Positions 34,721-43,792 are shown, counted from the stretch's first letter. The stretch: DNA of 64,000 nucleotides from Sphingomonas sp. OK281 (GCF_900115295.1 NZ_FOVZ01000004.1:248001-312000); one strand, 5' to 3'. Notes: a model not told the origin generated them from the letters alone. Numbers and translations are program-made.

Positions 34721-35893
34721 CTACAGGACTTGACCCGCGGCCCACCCGCTCGCCCATGCCCATTGGAAGTTGTAGCCGCCGAGCCACCCTGTGACATCGA
34801 CCGCTTCGCCGACTGCATACAGCATTGGTACGCGTTTGGCTTGCATTGTTTGCGATGACAGTTCCGCAGTGCTGATTCCACCCGCGGTGACCTCGGCCTT
34901 GGCATAGCCTTCGGAGCCATTCGGCGTGAATTGCCAATGACTTAGCGCGCGCTCGGCGTCCTGGAGTTTCCGATCGGTGAGCGTGGAAATCTCGCTCGTC
35001 ATCCCCAAACGCTCGCTCAAAGTCTCCGCGAGTCGGTCCGGGAGCGTGCTGCCGAGCAGTTTCCGGAGAGTCGCGCGCGGCGTGGTACGCTTGGCGGCGG
35101 GCAGCCAGCCGGACTCGCGATCGGGGAGGAAATCGATCCCGACGGGCTGGCCGTTGCGCCAATAGGACGACACCTGGAGGATCGCGGGGCCGGACAGGCC
35201 GCGGTGCGTGAACAGCGCGGCCTCGCGGAATGCGGTCTTGCCAGCGGTGGCGACGACTTCGGCGGCGACTCCGGACAGTTCGCGGAACAGCGTCTCGTCG
35301 CCGCCGAGCGTCAGCGGGACGAGTGCGGGGCGCGGTTCGACGACCTTCAAACCGAACTGCCGCGCGAGATCATAGGCGAACCCGGTCGCGCCCATCTTCG
35401 GGATCGATGGCCCTCCGGTGGCGATGACCAAAGCGGGCGCAGCGACGGTGCGACCGTCGAGCGACACGCGGTACTGCCCGTCAGCGTGCTCCACCCCGGT
35501 GACCGCGCGGCCGAGCGACAGATCCACCCGCCCCTTGTCGCATTCGTCGAGCAGCATCTCGACGATCTGGCGCGCCGAGCCGTCGCAGAAGAGTTGGCCG
35601 AGCGTCTTTTCGTGCCACGCGATGCCGTAGGATTCGACCAGCGCGAGGAAATCCTGCGCGGTGTAACGGCCGAGCGCGGACTTCGCGAAATGCGGGTTGG
35701 CGGAGATGTAGCGGTCGGCGGCGGTGTGGACGTTGGTGAAATTGCACCGTCCTCCGCCGGAGATCAGGATCTTCTTGCCCGCCTGGTCGGCGTGATCGAC
35801 GAGCAGGATCTTCCGCCCGCGCTGGCCGGCGACGGCGGCGCACATGAGGCCGGCGGCGCCTGCGCCGAGGATTATCGCGTCGTAATCGGACAA
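34721..35893 (-). CDS. HI0933/BaiN-type flavoprotein
   Basis: A 390-residue FAD protein: AIILGAGAAGLMCAAVAG binds the dinucleotide, GKKILISGGGRCNFTN is the family hallmark, LVIATGGPSIPKMGATGFAYDLARQFG the second, and YAVGEAVDVTGWLGGYNFQWAWASGW the C-terminal FAD motif. Members are NAD(P)/FAD oxidoreductases of largely unknown substrate. The start is a TTG with GGAG six bases upstream. Confidence 0.88.
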   Translation of the reverse strand: MSDYDAIILGAGAAGLMCAAVAGQRGRKILLVDHADQAGKKILISGGGRCNFTNVHTAADRYISANPHFAKSALGRYTAQDFLALVESYGIAWHEKTLGQLFCDGSARQIVEMLLDECDKGRVDLSLGRAVTGVEHADGQYRVSLDGRTVAAPALVIATGGPSIPKMGATGFAYDLARQFGLKVVEPRPALVPLTLGGDETLFRELSGVAAEVVATAGKTAFREAALFTHRGLSGPAILQVSSYWRNGQPVGIDFLPDRESGWLPAAKRTTPRATLRKLLGSTLPDRLAETLSERLGMTSEISTLTDRKLQDAERALSHWQFTPNGSEGYAKAEVTAGGISTAELSSQTMQAKRVPMLYAVGEAVDVTGWLGGYNFQWAWASGWAAGQVL

Positions 35894-35937
35894 GGGTCGC
35901 TCCGTGCGGCTTGGTTGCGCGAGCCGCTAGTCAAGAA

Positions 35938-35994
35938 TGTTTCCCCGCGAAGGCGGGGACCCAGACTGGGCTCCCGCCTTCGCGGGAGAACAAG
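35938..35994. repeat. Family D palindromic repeat
   Basis: TTTCCCCGCGAAGGCGGGGA is mirrored by CTCCCGCCTTCGCGGGAGAA, with CCCAGACTGGG in the centre. Other copies are at 43931 and 50476, each beside a family C repeat. Confidence 0.65.
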
Positions 35995-36076
35995 GGATGG
36001 CCGCTGTAGCGTGTTAGGGGTACGCCACAAAGGTGGTGAGGCGTTCGTAAGTTTACGAAACCCATATTCCAGATAG

Positions 36077-36183
36077 CACCACCCCGGCGAAGGCCGGGGC
36101 CCAGTTGGGGGACGGCAGTGGCGCAAGTTGCGCCTCGTTACAGCGACCTTTCCAACTGGGCCCCGGCCTCCGCCGGGGTGGTG
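36077..36183. repeat. Family C palindromic repeat
   Basis: CACCACCCCGGCGAAGGCCG with GGGGCCCAGTTGG at the left mirrors CCAACTGGGCCCC and CGGCCTCCGCCGGGGTGGTG at the right, about 107 bases in all. Other copies are at 43793, 50336 and 50566. Confidence 0.65.
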
Positions 36184-36287
36184 CCTATCGCGGCAATGTC
36201 TCTCGCGGTGGTGCCGTTCGAAGTGGCGCCATCCGTGGGCGCGGAAGCCTCCGACGGCGTGGAGGAGCACGATAACGCCCCCCTTCT

Positions 36288-36392
36288 GCTCCCTCTCCCC
36301 TCCGGGGAGAGGGTCGGGGTGAGGGGCGGCCAAGCAGTGCGCCGCCAAGAACAGCCCCTCACCCAACCCTCTCCCCGGAGGGGAGAGGGCTC
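36288..36392. repeat. CTCTCCCC-type palindromic repeat
   Basis: CCCTCTCCCCTCCGGGGAGAGG at the left faces CCCTCTCCCCGGAGGGGAGAG at the right, with GGGGTGAGGGGC mirrored by GCCCCTCACCC. It sits just downstream of the minus-strand operon that ends at 36402. Confidence 0.6.
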
Positions 36393-36397
36393 TTTTT
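36367..36397 (+). terminator. Intrinsic-terminator-like hairpin, plus orientation
   Basis: CCCTCTCCCC pairs exactly with GGGGAGAGGG across a three-base loop and is followed by CTCTTTTT. It is the right hairpin of the repeat. No plus-strand gene precedes it, so it would stop antisense transcription entering the operon end. Confidence 0.5.
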
Positions 36398-36401
36398 CAC
36401 C

Positions 36402-36584
36402 TCACCGCAGCTTGGCAATATTCAACGAGTCTTCCTTCGCCCGAACCTTCACCGACTCCTCACTCCGAGTCAGCGCCTTCGCGATCGCCTTCAACGCCAT
36501 GCCCTTCTTCGCCAGCGTGTGCAGCTTCTGGATCTCATCCTGAGTCCAAGCCTGACGATGCCGTTCGAATTTCGCCTCAGCCAT
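36402..36584 (-). CDS. SANT/Myb-like HTH miniprotein, 60 residues
   Basis: The sequence WTQDEIQKLHTLAKKGMALK then AIAKALTRSEESVKVRAKE is a single SANT/Myb-like helix-turn-helix (W, then a helix-rich IAKxLxRSxxSVxxRA pattern), with basic flanks. Its ATG shares one base with the stop of the GreA-like gene (TGATG), so translation is coupled. A nucleic-acid-binding role is likely; the target is unknown. Last gene of a long minus-strand array that begins at rpiA. Confidence 0.75.
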   Translation of the reverse strand: MAEAKFERHRQAWTQDEIQKLHTLAKKGMALKAIAKALTRSEESVKVRAKEDSLNIAKLR

Positions 36585-37051
36585 CAGCCGTCATCCTTGT
36601 CGATCGCCAGAACCTCGATCGCGTCCGGCTTGTCCGCAAACGCGACCGTCTCGCCAACCGCCGCGCCCATCAACGCGCGCGCCAACGGTGCCGAGAACGC
36701 CAGCCGGTCCTCGCCAGGCTCCGCCTCGTCACCACCCACAATCGCGATCACGCGCTCCGCCCCGTTCATCCGAACCCGAACGCGCGAGCCTATCCCGACT
36801 TCATCCTCTTCCGGCAAAGGCGCGAGTTCAGCGGTCGTCTGGCGCGTGTGCCAATACCGCAGGTCGCGCAGCAACAGCTTGCGCGCCTCCTCGTCCGTCT
36901 CAGCCGCAACCGCCGCCTCGATCTCCGTCACCCGCTCGCCAAGCAACCGAAGCCCTCGCGCCGTGACCAGATTAGGCCCCGGCGCGATCGGCTGTTCGAA
37001 CTTCGGCTCGAGATGTTCCTCGTCACTCTCGCGACGAAACGCGACGCTCAT
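36584..37051 (-). CDS. GreA/GreB-family transcription factor
   Basis: A 155-residue protein with a predicted helical N-terminal part (LVTARGLRLLGERVTEIE, then EEARKLLLRDLRYWHTRQ) and a C-terminal FKBP-like GreA domain (GIGSRVRVRMNGAERVIAIVGGDEAEP, then SAPLARALMGAAVGETV, the GreA signature). Gre proteins enter the RNA polymerase secondary channel and stimulate transcript cleavage. Acidic residues between the helices could be the tip. Likely a paralogue of housekeeping GreA. It starts four bases after a HAD gene. Confidence 0.85.
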   Translation of the reverse strand: MSVAFRRESDEEHLEPKFEQPIAPGPNLVTARGLRLLGERVTEIEAAVAAETDEEARKLLLRDLRYWHTRQTTAELAPLPEEDEVGIGSRVRVRMNGAERVIAIVGGDEAEPGEDRLAFSAPLARALMGAAVGETVAFADKPDAIEVLAIDKDDG

Positions 37052-37055
37052 GCCA

Positions 37056-37799
37056 TTACTTCAGGCACGCGACGATCCCGGCGATCGCCGCCAGCGTGCC
37101 GTCGACGTTCTTTACCTTCACGACGTCCAGCCCAAGCTGCTCCGCCGGATAATCATTCCCGCCCGGGAAGATCGCGTCGCCGATGAACATCATCTTGTCG
37201 AGTGCGATGCCGCTCGCCTCGTTGAGCTTCTTGAGACCATACGCCTTGTCGACGCCCTCACGCGTGATGTCGATCGAGGTCGCGCCGCCCATGTTGATCG
37301 ACAGCCCCGGCAGGCGCTTCTGCAAGTCCGCCTGGATCACTTTCCGCTTGGCGAAGTCGGGATCCCAGCTGTGCTTGGCGTCGATTGGCGCTTCCTGCCC
37401 CAAGGCAGAGAACGTGATCTGGCTACCACGATCCTCGATCCGCTCGCCCCAGGTCTTCTCCGGCACGAAGCCAGTGGCTTCCAACGACTCGTCGAACGCC
37501 TTGAGGATCTTCTGCTTCTCGTCCTCCTCGAACAGCTCGGCATACACCGCGCGCCATTCGCCATCGAACCGGTACAGCTTGGTGCCCGTCGTCGGCATCA
37601 GCCACAGCTTGGTGCGGTCGGCACGCTCGGGCAGGCGCGACGCGACCTGCTTCTCGAACTGCGGCCAGTCGCCGCCCGAGATCACCGCGACATGCGCGAC
37701 GTCGAGCAGGTTCGCCAGCGCCTCGCCCATCGGCTCCTGCAAGGGCTGCTTGCTCTCGGCCAGCGTTCCATCGAGGTCGAAGGCAACGAGCTCTTTCAT
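37056..37799 (-). CDS. HAD-IIB sugar-phosphatase-like hydrolase
   Basis: A 247-residue HAD protein: nucleophile motif FDLDGTLAES (D8), ISGGD motif 2, and MMFIGDAIFPGGNDYPAEQLG motif 4. The KLWLMPTTGTKLYRF segment and cap recall phosphomannomutase/sucrose-phosphatase-type HAD-IIB members. Substrate unknown, presumably a phosphorylated sugar. Its ATG overlaps the end of the next HAD gene (ATGA). Confidence 0.82.
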   Translation of the reverse strand: MKELVAFDLDGTLAESKQPLQEPMGEALANLLDVAHVAVISGGDWPQFEKQVASRLPERADRTKLWLMPTTGTKLYRFDGEWRAVYAELFEEDEKQKILKAFDESLEATGFVPEKTWGERIEDRGSQITFSALGQEAPIDAKHSWDPDFAKRKVIQADLQKRLPGLSINMGGATSIDITREGVDKAYGLKKLNEASGIALDKMMFIGDAIFPGGNDYPAEQLGLDVVKVKNVDGTLAAIAGIVACLK

Positions 37800-38608
37800 G
37801 CGGAAACTCCAGTAAGGATAAAGGTGTCGATCGCGTGCGCGACGCCGTCGGCATCGTTCGCGCTGGTAATCTCGTGCGCGACGTCGCGGACGGCTTGCGG
37901 TGCGTTGCCCATCGCGATCGCCAGCTTGGCGCGCTTGAGCATCGCAATGTCGTTGGCCTGATCGCCGATCGCCGCGGTCTCGGTCAACGAGATACCGAAC
38001 GCGTCCGCCAGTTCCTCGATCCCGCTGCCCTTGTTCCCGGCCACCGGCGTAATGTCGAGATAATAGGTCTGGCTCTGGACGATCGTCGCCTGCGTATCGA
38101 ACTTGGCGGCGACCTTCGCGTGCAGGTCGCGCAACAAATCCTCGTCATCGCTGACGAACGTCACCTTGTCCGCCTTGGCTAGCAGGTCGGTGAAGTCGGA
38201 GACGATCACCGGGTCCTGCGCGGAGGCCTTCTTCTCGCTGCCGACATGCCCGCCCTGGTCGGTGCTGGCATACCAGACATCGTCCGCGAAGAACCACGTG
38301 TCGACCGGCGCGTCACCGATGATCTCCATCGCGCCGCGGACGACGTCGACGTCGATCATGTGGTGCTCGATCACGGTGCCGTCGCGCTTGAACACGATCC
38401 CGCCGTTGAACGCGCCCATCGGCTCGTCGATGCCGAGCAACTCGGCGATCGGCATCATCCCCGAGCGCGGCCGCGCGCTGATGATCGTAAAGCCGAGACC
38501 CGCCGCCTTCAATCGCTTGACCGCGTCGACGGTGGCTGGCGTGACCTTCTTCTCCTTGTCGACGAGCGTTCCGTCGACATCGGAGACCAGCAGCTTGATA
38601 CCGCTCAT
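37796..38608 (-). CDS. Cof-type HAD-IIB hydrolase
   Basis: A 270-residue HAD protein: LLVSDVDGTLVDKEKK (nucleophile D near residue 9), TIISARPRSGM motif 2, and AAIGDQANDIAMLKRAKLAIAMGNA motif 4, with a Cof-type C2 cap between. Such enzymes dephosphorylate small sugar phosphates or related metabolites. ATG at 38608 is used; a GTG at 38620 overlapping the gnd stop (GTGA) is an equally reasonable start. Confidence 0.85.
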   Translation of the reverse strand: MSGIKLLVSDVDGTLVDKEKKVTPATVDAVKRLKAAGLGFTIISARPRSGMMPIAELLGIDEPMGAFNGGIVFKRDGTVIEHHMIDVDVVRGAMEIIGDAPVDTWFFADDVWYASTDQGGHVGSEKKASAQDPVIVSDFTDLLAKADKVTFVSDDEDLLRDLHAKVAAKFDTQATIVQSQTYYLDITPVAGNKGSGIEELADAFGISLTETAAIGDQANDIAMLKRAKLAIAMGNAPQAVRDVAHEITSANDADGVAHAIDTFILTGVSA

Positions 38609-38616
38609 GCCACCGC

Positions 38617-39600
38617 TCACTGTGGCATCTCGACATGACCGCCAAAGCCATAGCGCATCGCCGACAACAGCTTATCGCCGAACGTATGGTCCACTCGGCT
38701 GCGATAGCGCGCATACAGCGCCGCGCTCAGCACGTTGACGGGCACCTTCTCCTCCATCGCCGCATCGATCGTCCACTGGCCTTCGCCCGAGTCCGCGACG
38801 CTGCCGCTGAACCCTTCGAGCGTGCCGTCCTTCGCCAGCGCGATCGCCGACAGGTCGAGCAGCCACGACGAGATCACGCTGCCGCGACGCCAGACTTCGG
38901 CGACGTCGGTCAGGTTGATGTCGAAGCGCTCCTCCTCGACGACATGCTCGCCCGACTTGCCCTTGAGGATGTCGAAGCCCTCGGCATAGGCCTGCATCAG
39001 GCCGTATTCGATGCCGTTATGGACCATCTTGACGAAGTGGCCGGCGCCCGAGGGGCCTGCGTGGATATAGCCCTTCTCGGCGCGCGGATCGGCTTGGCCT
39101 TCGATGCGGCCCGGCGTGCGGACGATCGTCCCCATGCCCGGTGCGAGCGTCTCGAAGATCGGATCGAGCAGGTCGACAGTCTCCTTGTCGCCGCCGATCA
39201 TCATGCAATAGCCGCGCTCGAGGCCCCACACGCCGCCCGACGTGCCGACGTCGACATAGTGGATGCCCTTCTCGGCCAGTTCCTTCGCGCGGCGGACGTC
39301 GTCCTTGTAGAAGCTGTTGCCGCCGTCGATGATGATATCGCCCGAATTCGACTTCGCGGCGATCGCCTGGACGGTGCTCTCGGTCGGCTCGCCTGCGGGG
39401 ACCATGACCCACCAGATCGCCGGCGTGTCGAGCTTGGCGTGCATGTCGTCGAGCGAGTCCGCGCCGATCGCGCCGTCGGCGGCGAGCTTCTTCACGGCTT
39501 CGGCATCGCGGTCGAACGCGACGACTTCGTGGCCGTTCTTCATCAACCGGCGCGCGATGTTGCCGCCCATCCGGCCGAGGCCGATCAGTCCGATCTTCAT
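38617..39600 (-). CDS. gnd: 6-phosphogluconate dehydrogenase (decarboxylating)
   Basis: A 327-residue short-form (GntZ/YqeC-type) enzyme making ribulose 5-phosphate and CO2. [16 protein letters not shown] binds the coenzyme, [16 protein letters not shown] and [21 protein letters not shown] are active-site motifs, the latter holding the catalytic Lys and the HNG. AAGGA precedes the ATG. It follows tal after a 136-base gap with a repeat. Confidence 0.92.
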   Translation of the reverse strand: MKIGLIGLGRMGGNIARRLMKNGHEVVAFDRDAEAVKKLAADGAIGADSLDDMHAKLDTPAIWWVMVPAGEPTESTVQAIAAKSNSGDIIIDGGNSFYKDDVRRAKELAEKGIHYVDVGTSGGVWGLERGYCMMIGGDKETVDLLDPIFETLAPGMGTIVRTPGRIEGQADPRAEKGYIHAGPSGAGHFVKMVHNGIEYGLMQAYAEGFDILKGKSGEHVVEEERFDINLTDVAEVWRRGSVISSWLLDLSAIALAKDGTLEGFSGSVADSGEGQWTIDAAMEEKVPVNVLSAALYARYRSRVDHTFGDKLLSAMRYGFGGHVEMPQ

Positions 39601-39636
39601 GGGGAATTCCTTGTGTGGGTAGTGCAACGCCAAATT

Positions 39637-39730
39637 CCGTCACCCCGGACTTGCTCCGGGGTCCACCGTTCCGCAAATCGAACCTGTCGGATTCGCGGAA
39701 CCGTGGATGCCGGAACGAGCCCGGCATGAC
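39637..39730. repeat. Palindromic repeat between tal and gnd
   Basis: CGTCACCCCGGACTTGCTCC then GGGGTCCACCGTTCCGC at the left are mirrored by GCGGAACCGTGGATGCCGG and AACGAGCCCGGCATGACG at the right. A fragment of the same family is at 43717-43744. Confidence 0.6.
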
Positions 39731-39736
39731 GTAGAC

Positions 39737-40861
39737 TTACGCCGTCGCGGGCTGCTTCTTCGCGATCGAGCCGAGCAGGTCGTCGAACGCCTTCACGAAC
39801 GAGGCGACGCCCTCCTCGACCAGCTTGCCGGTCACGCCGTTCAGGTCGAGACCAAGCCGCTCAGCTTCGGCCAGCGTGTGCTTCGCGCCCTCGACATCCT
39901 GCGTGATCGTCTCCGCCGCGGTGCCGTGGTCGCGGAACGCATCCATCGTCTTTGGCGGCATCGTGTTGACCGTATCCTTGCCGATCAGCGTGTCGATGTA
40001 GAGCGTGTCGGGATAGCTCGGATCCTTCACGCCGGTCGACGCCCACAGCAGACGCTGCGGCTGCGCACCCTTGGCGGCAAGCGCCTGCCAGCGATCCGAC
40101 TTCAGGAAGTCGAGATACCATTGATACGCCATCTTCGCGTTCGCGATCGCGACCTTGCCGCGGACCGCCTTCAGCGCATCGGCCTCGGCATCGCCCTTCT
40201 CGAGACGCGCATCGATCTCCTTGTCGATCGACGCGTCGATCCGGCTGACGAAGAAGCTCGCAACGCTGGCGATCTTGTCGATCGGCTGCCCCTGCTTGAC
40301 GCGCTCTTCCAGACCAGCCGCATAGGCCTCGGCAACGCGAATATACGCGTCGAGCGCGAACAGCAGCGTGACGTTCACGTTGATCCCGCTCGCGATCGTC
40401 GACGATATCGCCGGACCGCCCGCAAGCGTCCCCGGGATCTTGATCATCAGGTTCGGCCGATCGACCGCCGCCCACAGCTTCTTCGCCTCGGCGATCGTCG
40501 CGTCGGTATCGTCCGAAATGTACGGCGACACCTCCAAGCTGACATAGCCGTCCTTCGCGTCGAGCTTGTCATAGACCGGCTTCAGAGTCTCCGCCGCCGC
40601 CTTGATGTCCTGGATCGCCAGATGCTCGTAGCGGTCGATCGTCGCCGCGCCGGCATGCTGCTTGTCGTATTCGGCCAGTGTCGAGTCATAGGCATCGCCG
40701 TGACCCATCGCCTTTTCGAAGATCGACGGGTTCGACGTGACCCCGGTCAGGCCATCCTCATCTACCAGCTTCTGGAGGCCACCGGCCTCCAGGAACTTCC
40801 GGTCGACGAAATCGAGCCATACCGCCTGGCCGAAGCCTTCGAGATCGTTGAGCGCACCCAT
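39737..40861 (-). CDS. tal: Transaldolase
   Basis: A 374-residue transaldolase of the long bacterial type. The Schiff-base lysine is K141 in PNLMIKIPGTLAG; GLTGVTSNPSIFEKA at the N-terminus and SFFVSRIDASID are conserved. It swaps dihydroxyacetone units between sugar phosphates in the non-oxidative pentose phosphate pathway. Its ATG overlaps the tkt stop (ATGA). Confidence 0.92.
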   Translation of the reverse strand: MGALNDLEGFGQAVWLDFVDRKFLEAGGLQKLVDEDGLTGVTSNPSIFEKAMGHGDAYDSTLAEYDKQHAGAATIDRYEHLAIQDIKAAAETLKPVYDKLDAKDGYVSLEVSPYISDDTDATIAEAKKLWAAVDRPNLMIKIPGTLAGGPAISSTIASGINVNVTLLFALDAYIRVAEAYAAGLEERVKQGQPIDKIASVASFFVSRIDASIDKEIDARLEKGDAEADALKAVRGKVAIANAKMAYQWYLDFLKSDRWQALAAKGAQPQRLLWASTGVKDPSYPDTLYIDTLIGKDTVNTMPPKTMDAFRDHGTAAETITQDVEGAKHTLAEAERLGLDLNGVTGKLVEEGVASFVKAFDDLLGSIAKKQPATA

Positions 40862-42951
40862 CACTTGGTCTCCATCACTTGGCGGGCGACCTTGACGACA
40901 TTGTCGACGGTGAACCCGAACTTGTCCTGTAGCTTGGCGAGCGGTGCCGAAGCCCCGAAGGTCGACATCGTCACGGTCGCGCCGTCGAGGCCGACATAGC
41001 GGTCCCAACCGATCGACCCGGCCATCTCGACTGCAACGCGCGCCCGCACTTCACGCGGCAACACGCTTTCCTTGTACGCGGCGTCCTGCAGTTCGTAGCG
41101 ATACCAGCTCGGCATCGACACGACCCGGCTCTTCACGTCGTCCGCGGTCAGCTTCTCGTGCGCCTCGACGACCAGCGACACTTCGCTGCCGGTTGCGATC
41201 AGGATCACCTCGGGCGTGCCATCGCTATCCGCGAGGACATAGCCACCCTTCTCGAGCCCGTCTGCGCTCGCATATTTGGTCCTGTCGAGCGTCGGCAGAG
41301 CCTGGCGCGACATGATCAGCGCGGCCGGCGTGCTGGCGTCCTTGAGAACCGCCTTCCATGCCGCGACGACTTCGTTCGCGTCGCTCGGACGGATCGTGTC
41401 GAGACCGGGGATCGCGCGCAAAGTGGCGAGATGCTCGATCGGCTGGTGCGTCGGGCCGTCCTCGCCGACACCGATCGAATCGTGCGTGAACACCCAGATC
41501 GCGCCGACCTCCATGATCGCGGACAGGCGCACCGGCGCGCGCATGTAATCCGCGAACACCAGGAAGGTGGAGCCGTAGGAGCGCAGATGCGACAGCGCCA
41601 TGCCGTTGACGATCGCGCCCATGCCATGTTCGCGGATGCCGAAGTGGAAGTTCCGGCCGGCGTAGTTCTCCGCCTCGAACGAGGGCTGGCCCTTGATGTC
41701 GGTCTTGGTCGACGGCGCGAGATCGGCCGAACCACCGATCAGCCACGGCACCTTGGCTGCAATCGCGTTGAGCACCTTGCCACCCGAATCGCGGCTAGCA
41801 ACGCCCTTGGCATCCGCCTCGAAGGTCGGGATGTCGGCGTCCCAGCCCTCGGGCAGTTCATCCTTGAGCAGCAGGTCGAGCTCGGCGGACAGCTCGGGAT
41901 AGGCACCGCGATACTTGTCGGTCAGCGCGACCCACTCGTCACGTAGCTTGGCACCACGCTCGGCGATCGCACCGTTGAAATGCTCGATCACGCCGTCGGG
42001 GACGTAGAACGACTTGTCTTCAGGCCAACCGTAAGCCTGCTTGGTAAGCCGGATATTCTCCTCGCCGAGCGGCTCGCCATGCGCCTTCTCGCTGCCCGCC
42101 TTGGGGCTGCCGTAACCGATCACCGAATGCACGACGATGAAGGTCGGCTTGTCGTTGGTCGCCTTGAACGTCTCGATTGCGCGGCTCAGCGCAGCGGTGT
42201 CGTTCGCGTCGTCGATGTGAATGACGTTCCAGCCATAGGCGTCGAAGCGCAGGCCGACGTCCTCGTCGAACGCGAGATCGGTCGCGCCCTCGATCGAGAT
42301 GTGGTTGCTGTCGTAGATCCAGCAGAGGTTGCTGAGCTTGAGATGCCCGGCGAGGCTCGCAGCCTCGGCCGAGACGCCCTCCATCATGTCGCCGTCGCCA
42401 CAGATCGTGTAGACGTCATGGTCGAACAGCGTGAAGCCGTCCTTGTTGTAGCGCGCGGCGAGCCAGCGCTCGGCGATCGCCATGCCGACCGAATTGCCGC
42501 AACCCTGGCCGAGCGGCCCCGTGGTGGTCTCGACGCCCGTCGTGTGACGGTATTCCGGGTGACCCGGCGTCTTCGACGACAGCTGGCGGAACTGCTCGAT
42601 ATCGGCGAGGCTGACGGCCTCCTTGCCGGTCTTGTTACCGTCCGCGTCGATCTCTTCGATCTTGGCGAGGTGGATCAGCGAATAGAGCAGCATCGACGCA
42701 TGGCCGACCGACAGCACGAAACGGTCGCGGTTGGGCCAGTCGGCGTGCTTGGGATCATAGCGCAGGAACTTCGACCACAGCGTGTAGCCGACCGGCGCGA
42801 GCGCCATCGGCGTGCCGGGATGGCCCGAATTGGCCTTCTGCACCGCGTCCATCGACAGCGTGCGGATGGTATCGATCGCCAGACGCTCGGGGGAGCCGTC
42901 CTCGTGCAGCATAGGGTCCGCCTTGGTGGGGGCGGTTGCGGTATCGGTCAT
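40861..42951 (-). CDS. tkt: Transketolase
   Basis: A 696-residue ThDP enzyme. SGHPGTPMALAPVGYTLW and CGDGDMMEGVSAEAASLAGHL (ThDP/Mg motif) are in the N-terminal domain; EHGMGAIVNGMALSHLRSYG and SIGVGEDGPTHQPIEHLATLRAIP in the middle domain include the catalytic glutamate and histidines. It transfers two-carbon units in the pentose phosphate pathway. It is 69 bases downstream of rpiA. Confidence 0.95.
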   Translation of the reverse strand: MTDTATAPTKADPMLHEDGSPERLAIDTIRTLSMDAVQKANSGHPGTPMALAPVGYTLWSKFLRYDPKHADWPNRDRFVLSVGHASMLLYSLIHLAKIEEIDADGNKTGKEAVSLADIEQFRQLSSKTPGHPEYRHTTGVETTTGPLGQGCGNSVGMAIAERWLAARYNKDGFTLFDHDVYTICGDGDMMEGVSAEAASLAGHLKLSNLCWIYDSNHISIEGATDLAFDEDVGLRFDAYGWNVIHIDDANDTAALSRAIETFKATNDKPTFIVVHSVIGYGSPKAGSEKAHGEPLGEENIRLTKQAYGWPEDKSFYVPDGVIEHFNGAIAERGAKLRDEWVALTDKYRGAYPELSAELDLLLKDELPEGWDADIPTFEADAKGVASRDSGGKVLNAIAAKVPWLIGGSADLAPSTKTDIKGQPSFEAENYAGRNFHFGIREHGMGAIVNGMALSHLRSYGSTFLVFADYMRAPVRLSAIMEVGAIWVFTHDSIGVGEDGPTHQPIEHLATLRAIPGLDTIRPSDANEVVAAWKAVLKDASTPAALIMSRQALPTLDRTKYASADGLEKGGYVLADSDGTPEVILIATGSEVSLVVEAHEKLTADDVKSRVVSMPSWYRYELQDAAYKESVLPREVRARVAVEMAGSIGWDRYVGLDGATVTMSTFGASAPLAKLQDKFGFTVDNVVKVARQVMETK

Positions 42952-43020
42952 GGAAGAAGCCTCGCTCTAGACGGTGACCGAACGCCGCGCATCCGATCTG
43001 GTTGCCAACATAGGATGCCT

Positions 43021-43701
43021 TTAGTCGGATGCACCCGTCCGTTCCAGTCGCGTAACGACGCCATCGGTAGCAATATACGCGGCATCGACCTCGTCGAGGA
43101 ACAGCCCGTGGCCGAGAATACCGGGGATCGCGGCGAGCGTGGTGGCGGTTGCGCGGGGGTCTTCGAGAGTCGCGAAGTGGCAGTCGATGACGAGATTGCC
43201 TTGATCCGTCCGGTAGTTGTCACGGATCGTCGGGGCGGCTCCCATGTCCGTGAGGACGCGCATGACATAGGTGATGGCGAACGGCAGCACCTCGACCGGC
43301 AGCTTGGCTGCGCCGATCCGGTGGACGCGTTTGGAGCCGTCCGCGATCACGACCATCCGTGCCGAGCTTGCGGCGACGATCTTCTCCCGCAGCATCGCCC
43401 CACCTGCGCCCTTGATCGCGAAGCACCGCGAGTCGATCTCGTCCGCGCCGTCGATCGTGAGGTCGACATGGGCGATGGTGGCGAAGTCGAGGATCTCGAT
43501 GCCGAGTTCGCGGGCGAGTTTGCCGGAAGCTTCGGAGGTGACGACGGCGTGGATCTGCAGACCTTGAGCGACCCGTTCGCCAAGCGCTCGAATCGCAAAC
43601 GCTGCTGTGGAACCGGTGCCAAGACCGACCAGCATCCCGTCCTGAACTTCCGCCACGGCAGATACAGCAGGCGCCTTCTTGTCATCATCGATCGAAGCCA
43701 T
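43021..43701 (-). CDS. rpiA: Ribose-5-phosphate isomerase A
   Basis: A 226-residue isomerase: MLVGLGTGSTAAFAIRALGE binds phosphate, VDLTIDGADEID holds the catalytic acid and KGAGGAMLREKI the lysine loop. It interconverts ribose 5-phosphate and ribulose 5-phosphate. I start at the ATG at 43701, preceded by a GGTGGG; upstream sequence is repeat. First gene of the eight-gene array. Confidence 0.92.
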   Translation of the reverse strand: MASIDDDKKAPAVSAVAEVQDGMLVGLGTGSTAAFAIRALGERVAQGLQIHAVVTSEASGKLARELGIEILDFATIAHVDLTIDGADEIDSRCFAIKGAGGAMLREKIVAASSARMVVIADGSKRVHRIGAAKLPVEVLPFAITYVMRVLTDMGAAPTIRDNYRTDQGNLVIDCHFATLEDPRATATTLAAIPGILGHGLFLDEVDAAYIATDGVVTRLERTGASD

Positions 43702-43792
43702 CAGCCCACCCCATCCGTCATGCCGGGCTCGTTCCGGCATCCACCGCTAAACGCGCTCAAGAGAATTTGGTTTGGAGGACCCGAACAACAAG

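Larger units (their letters stand above)
35894..36401. other. 508-base gap filled by three repeat elements
   Basis: The gap holds a family D repeat, a family C repeat and a CCCTCTCCCC-type repeat, listed separately. No gene is supported in it. Confidence 0.6.

Noticed and set aside
32628..34733. A 701-codon plus-strand frame across the DEAD-box helicase gene
   Set aside because: Opposite-strand shadow; the helicase motifs are on the minus strand.
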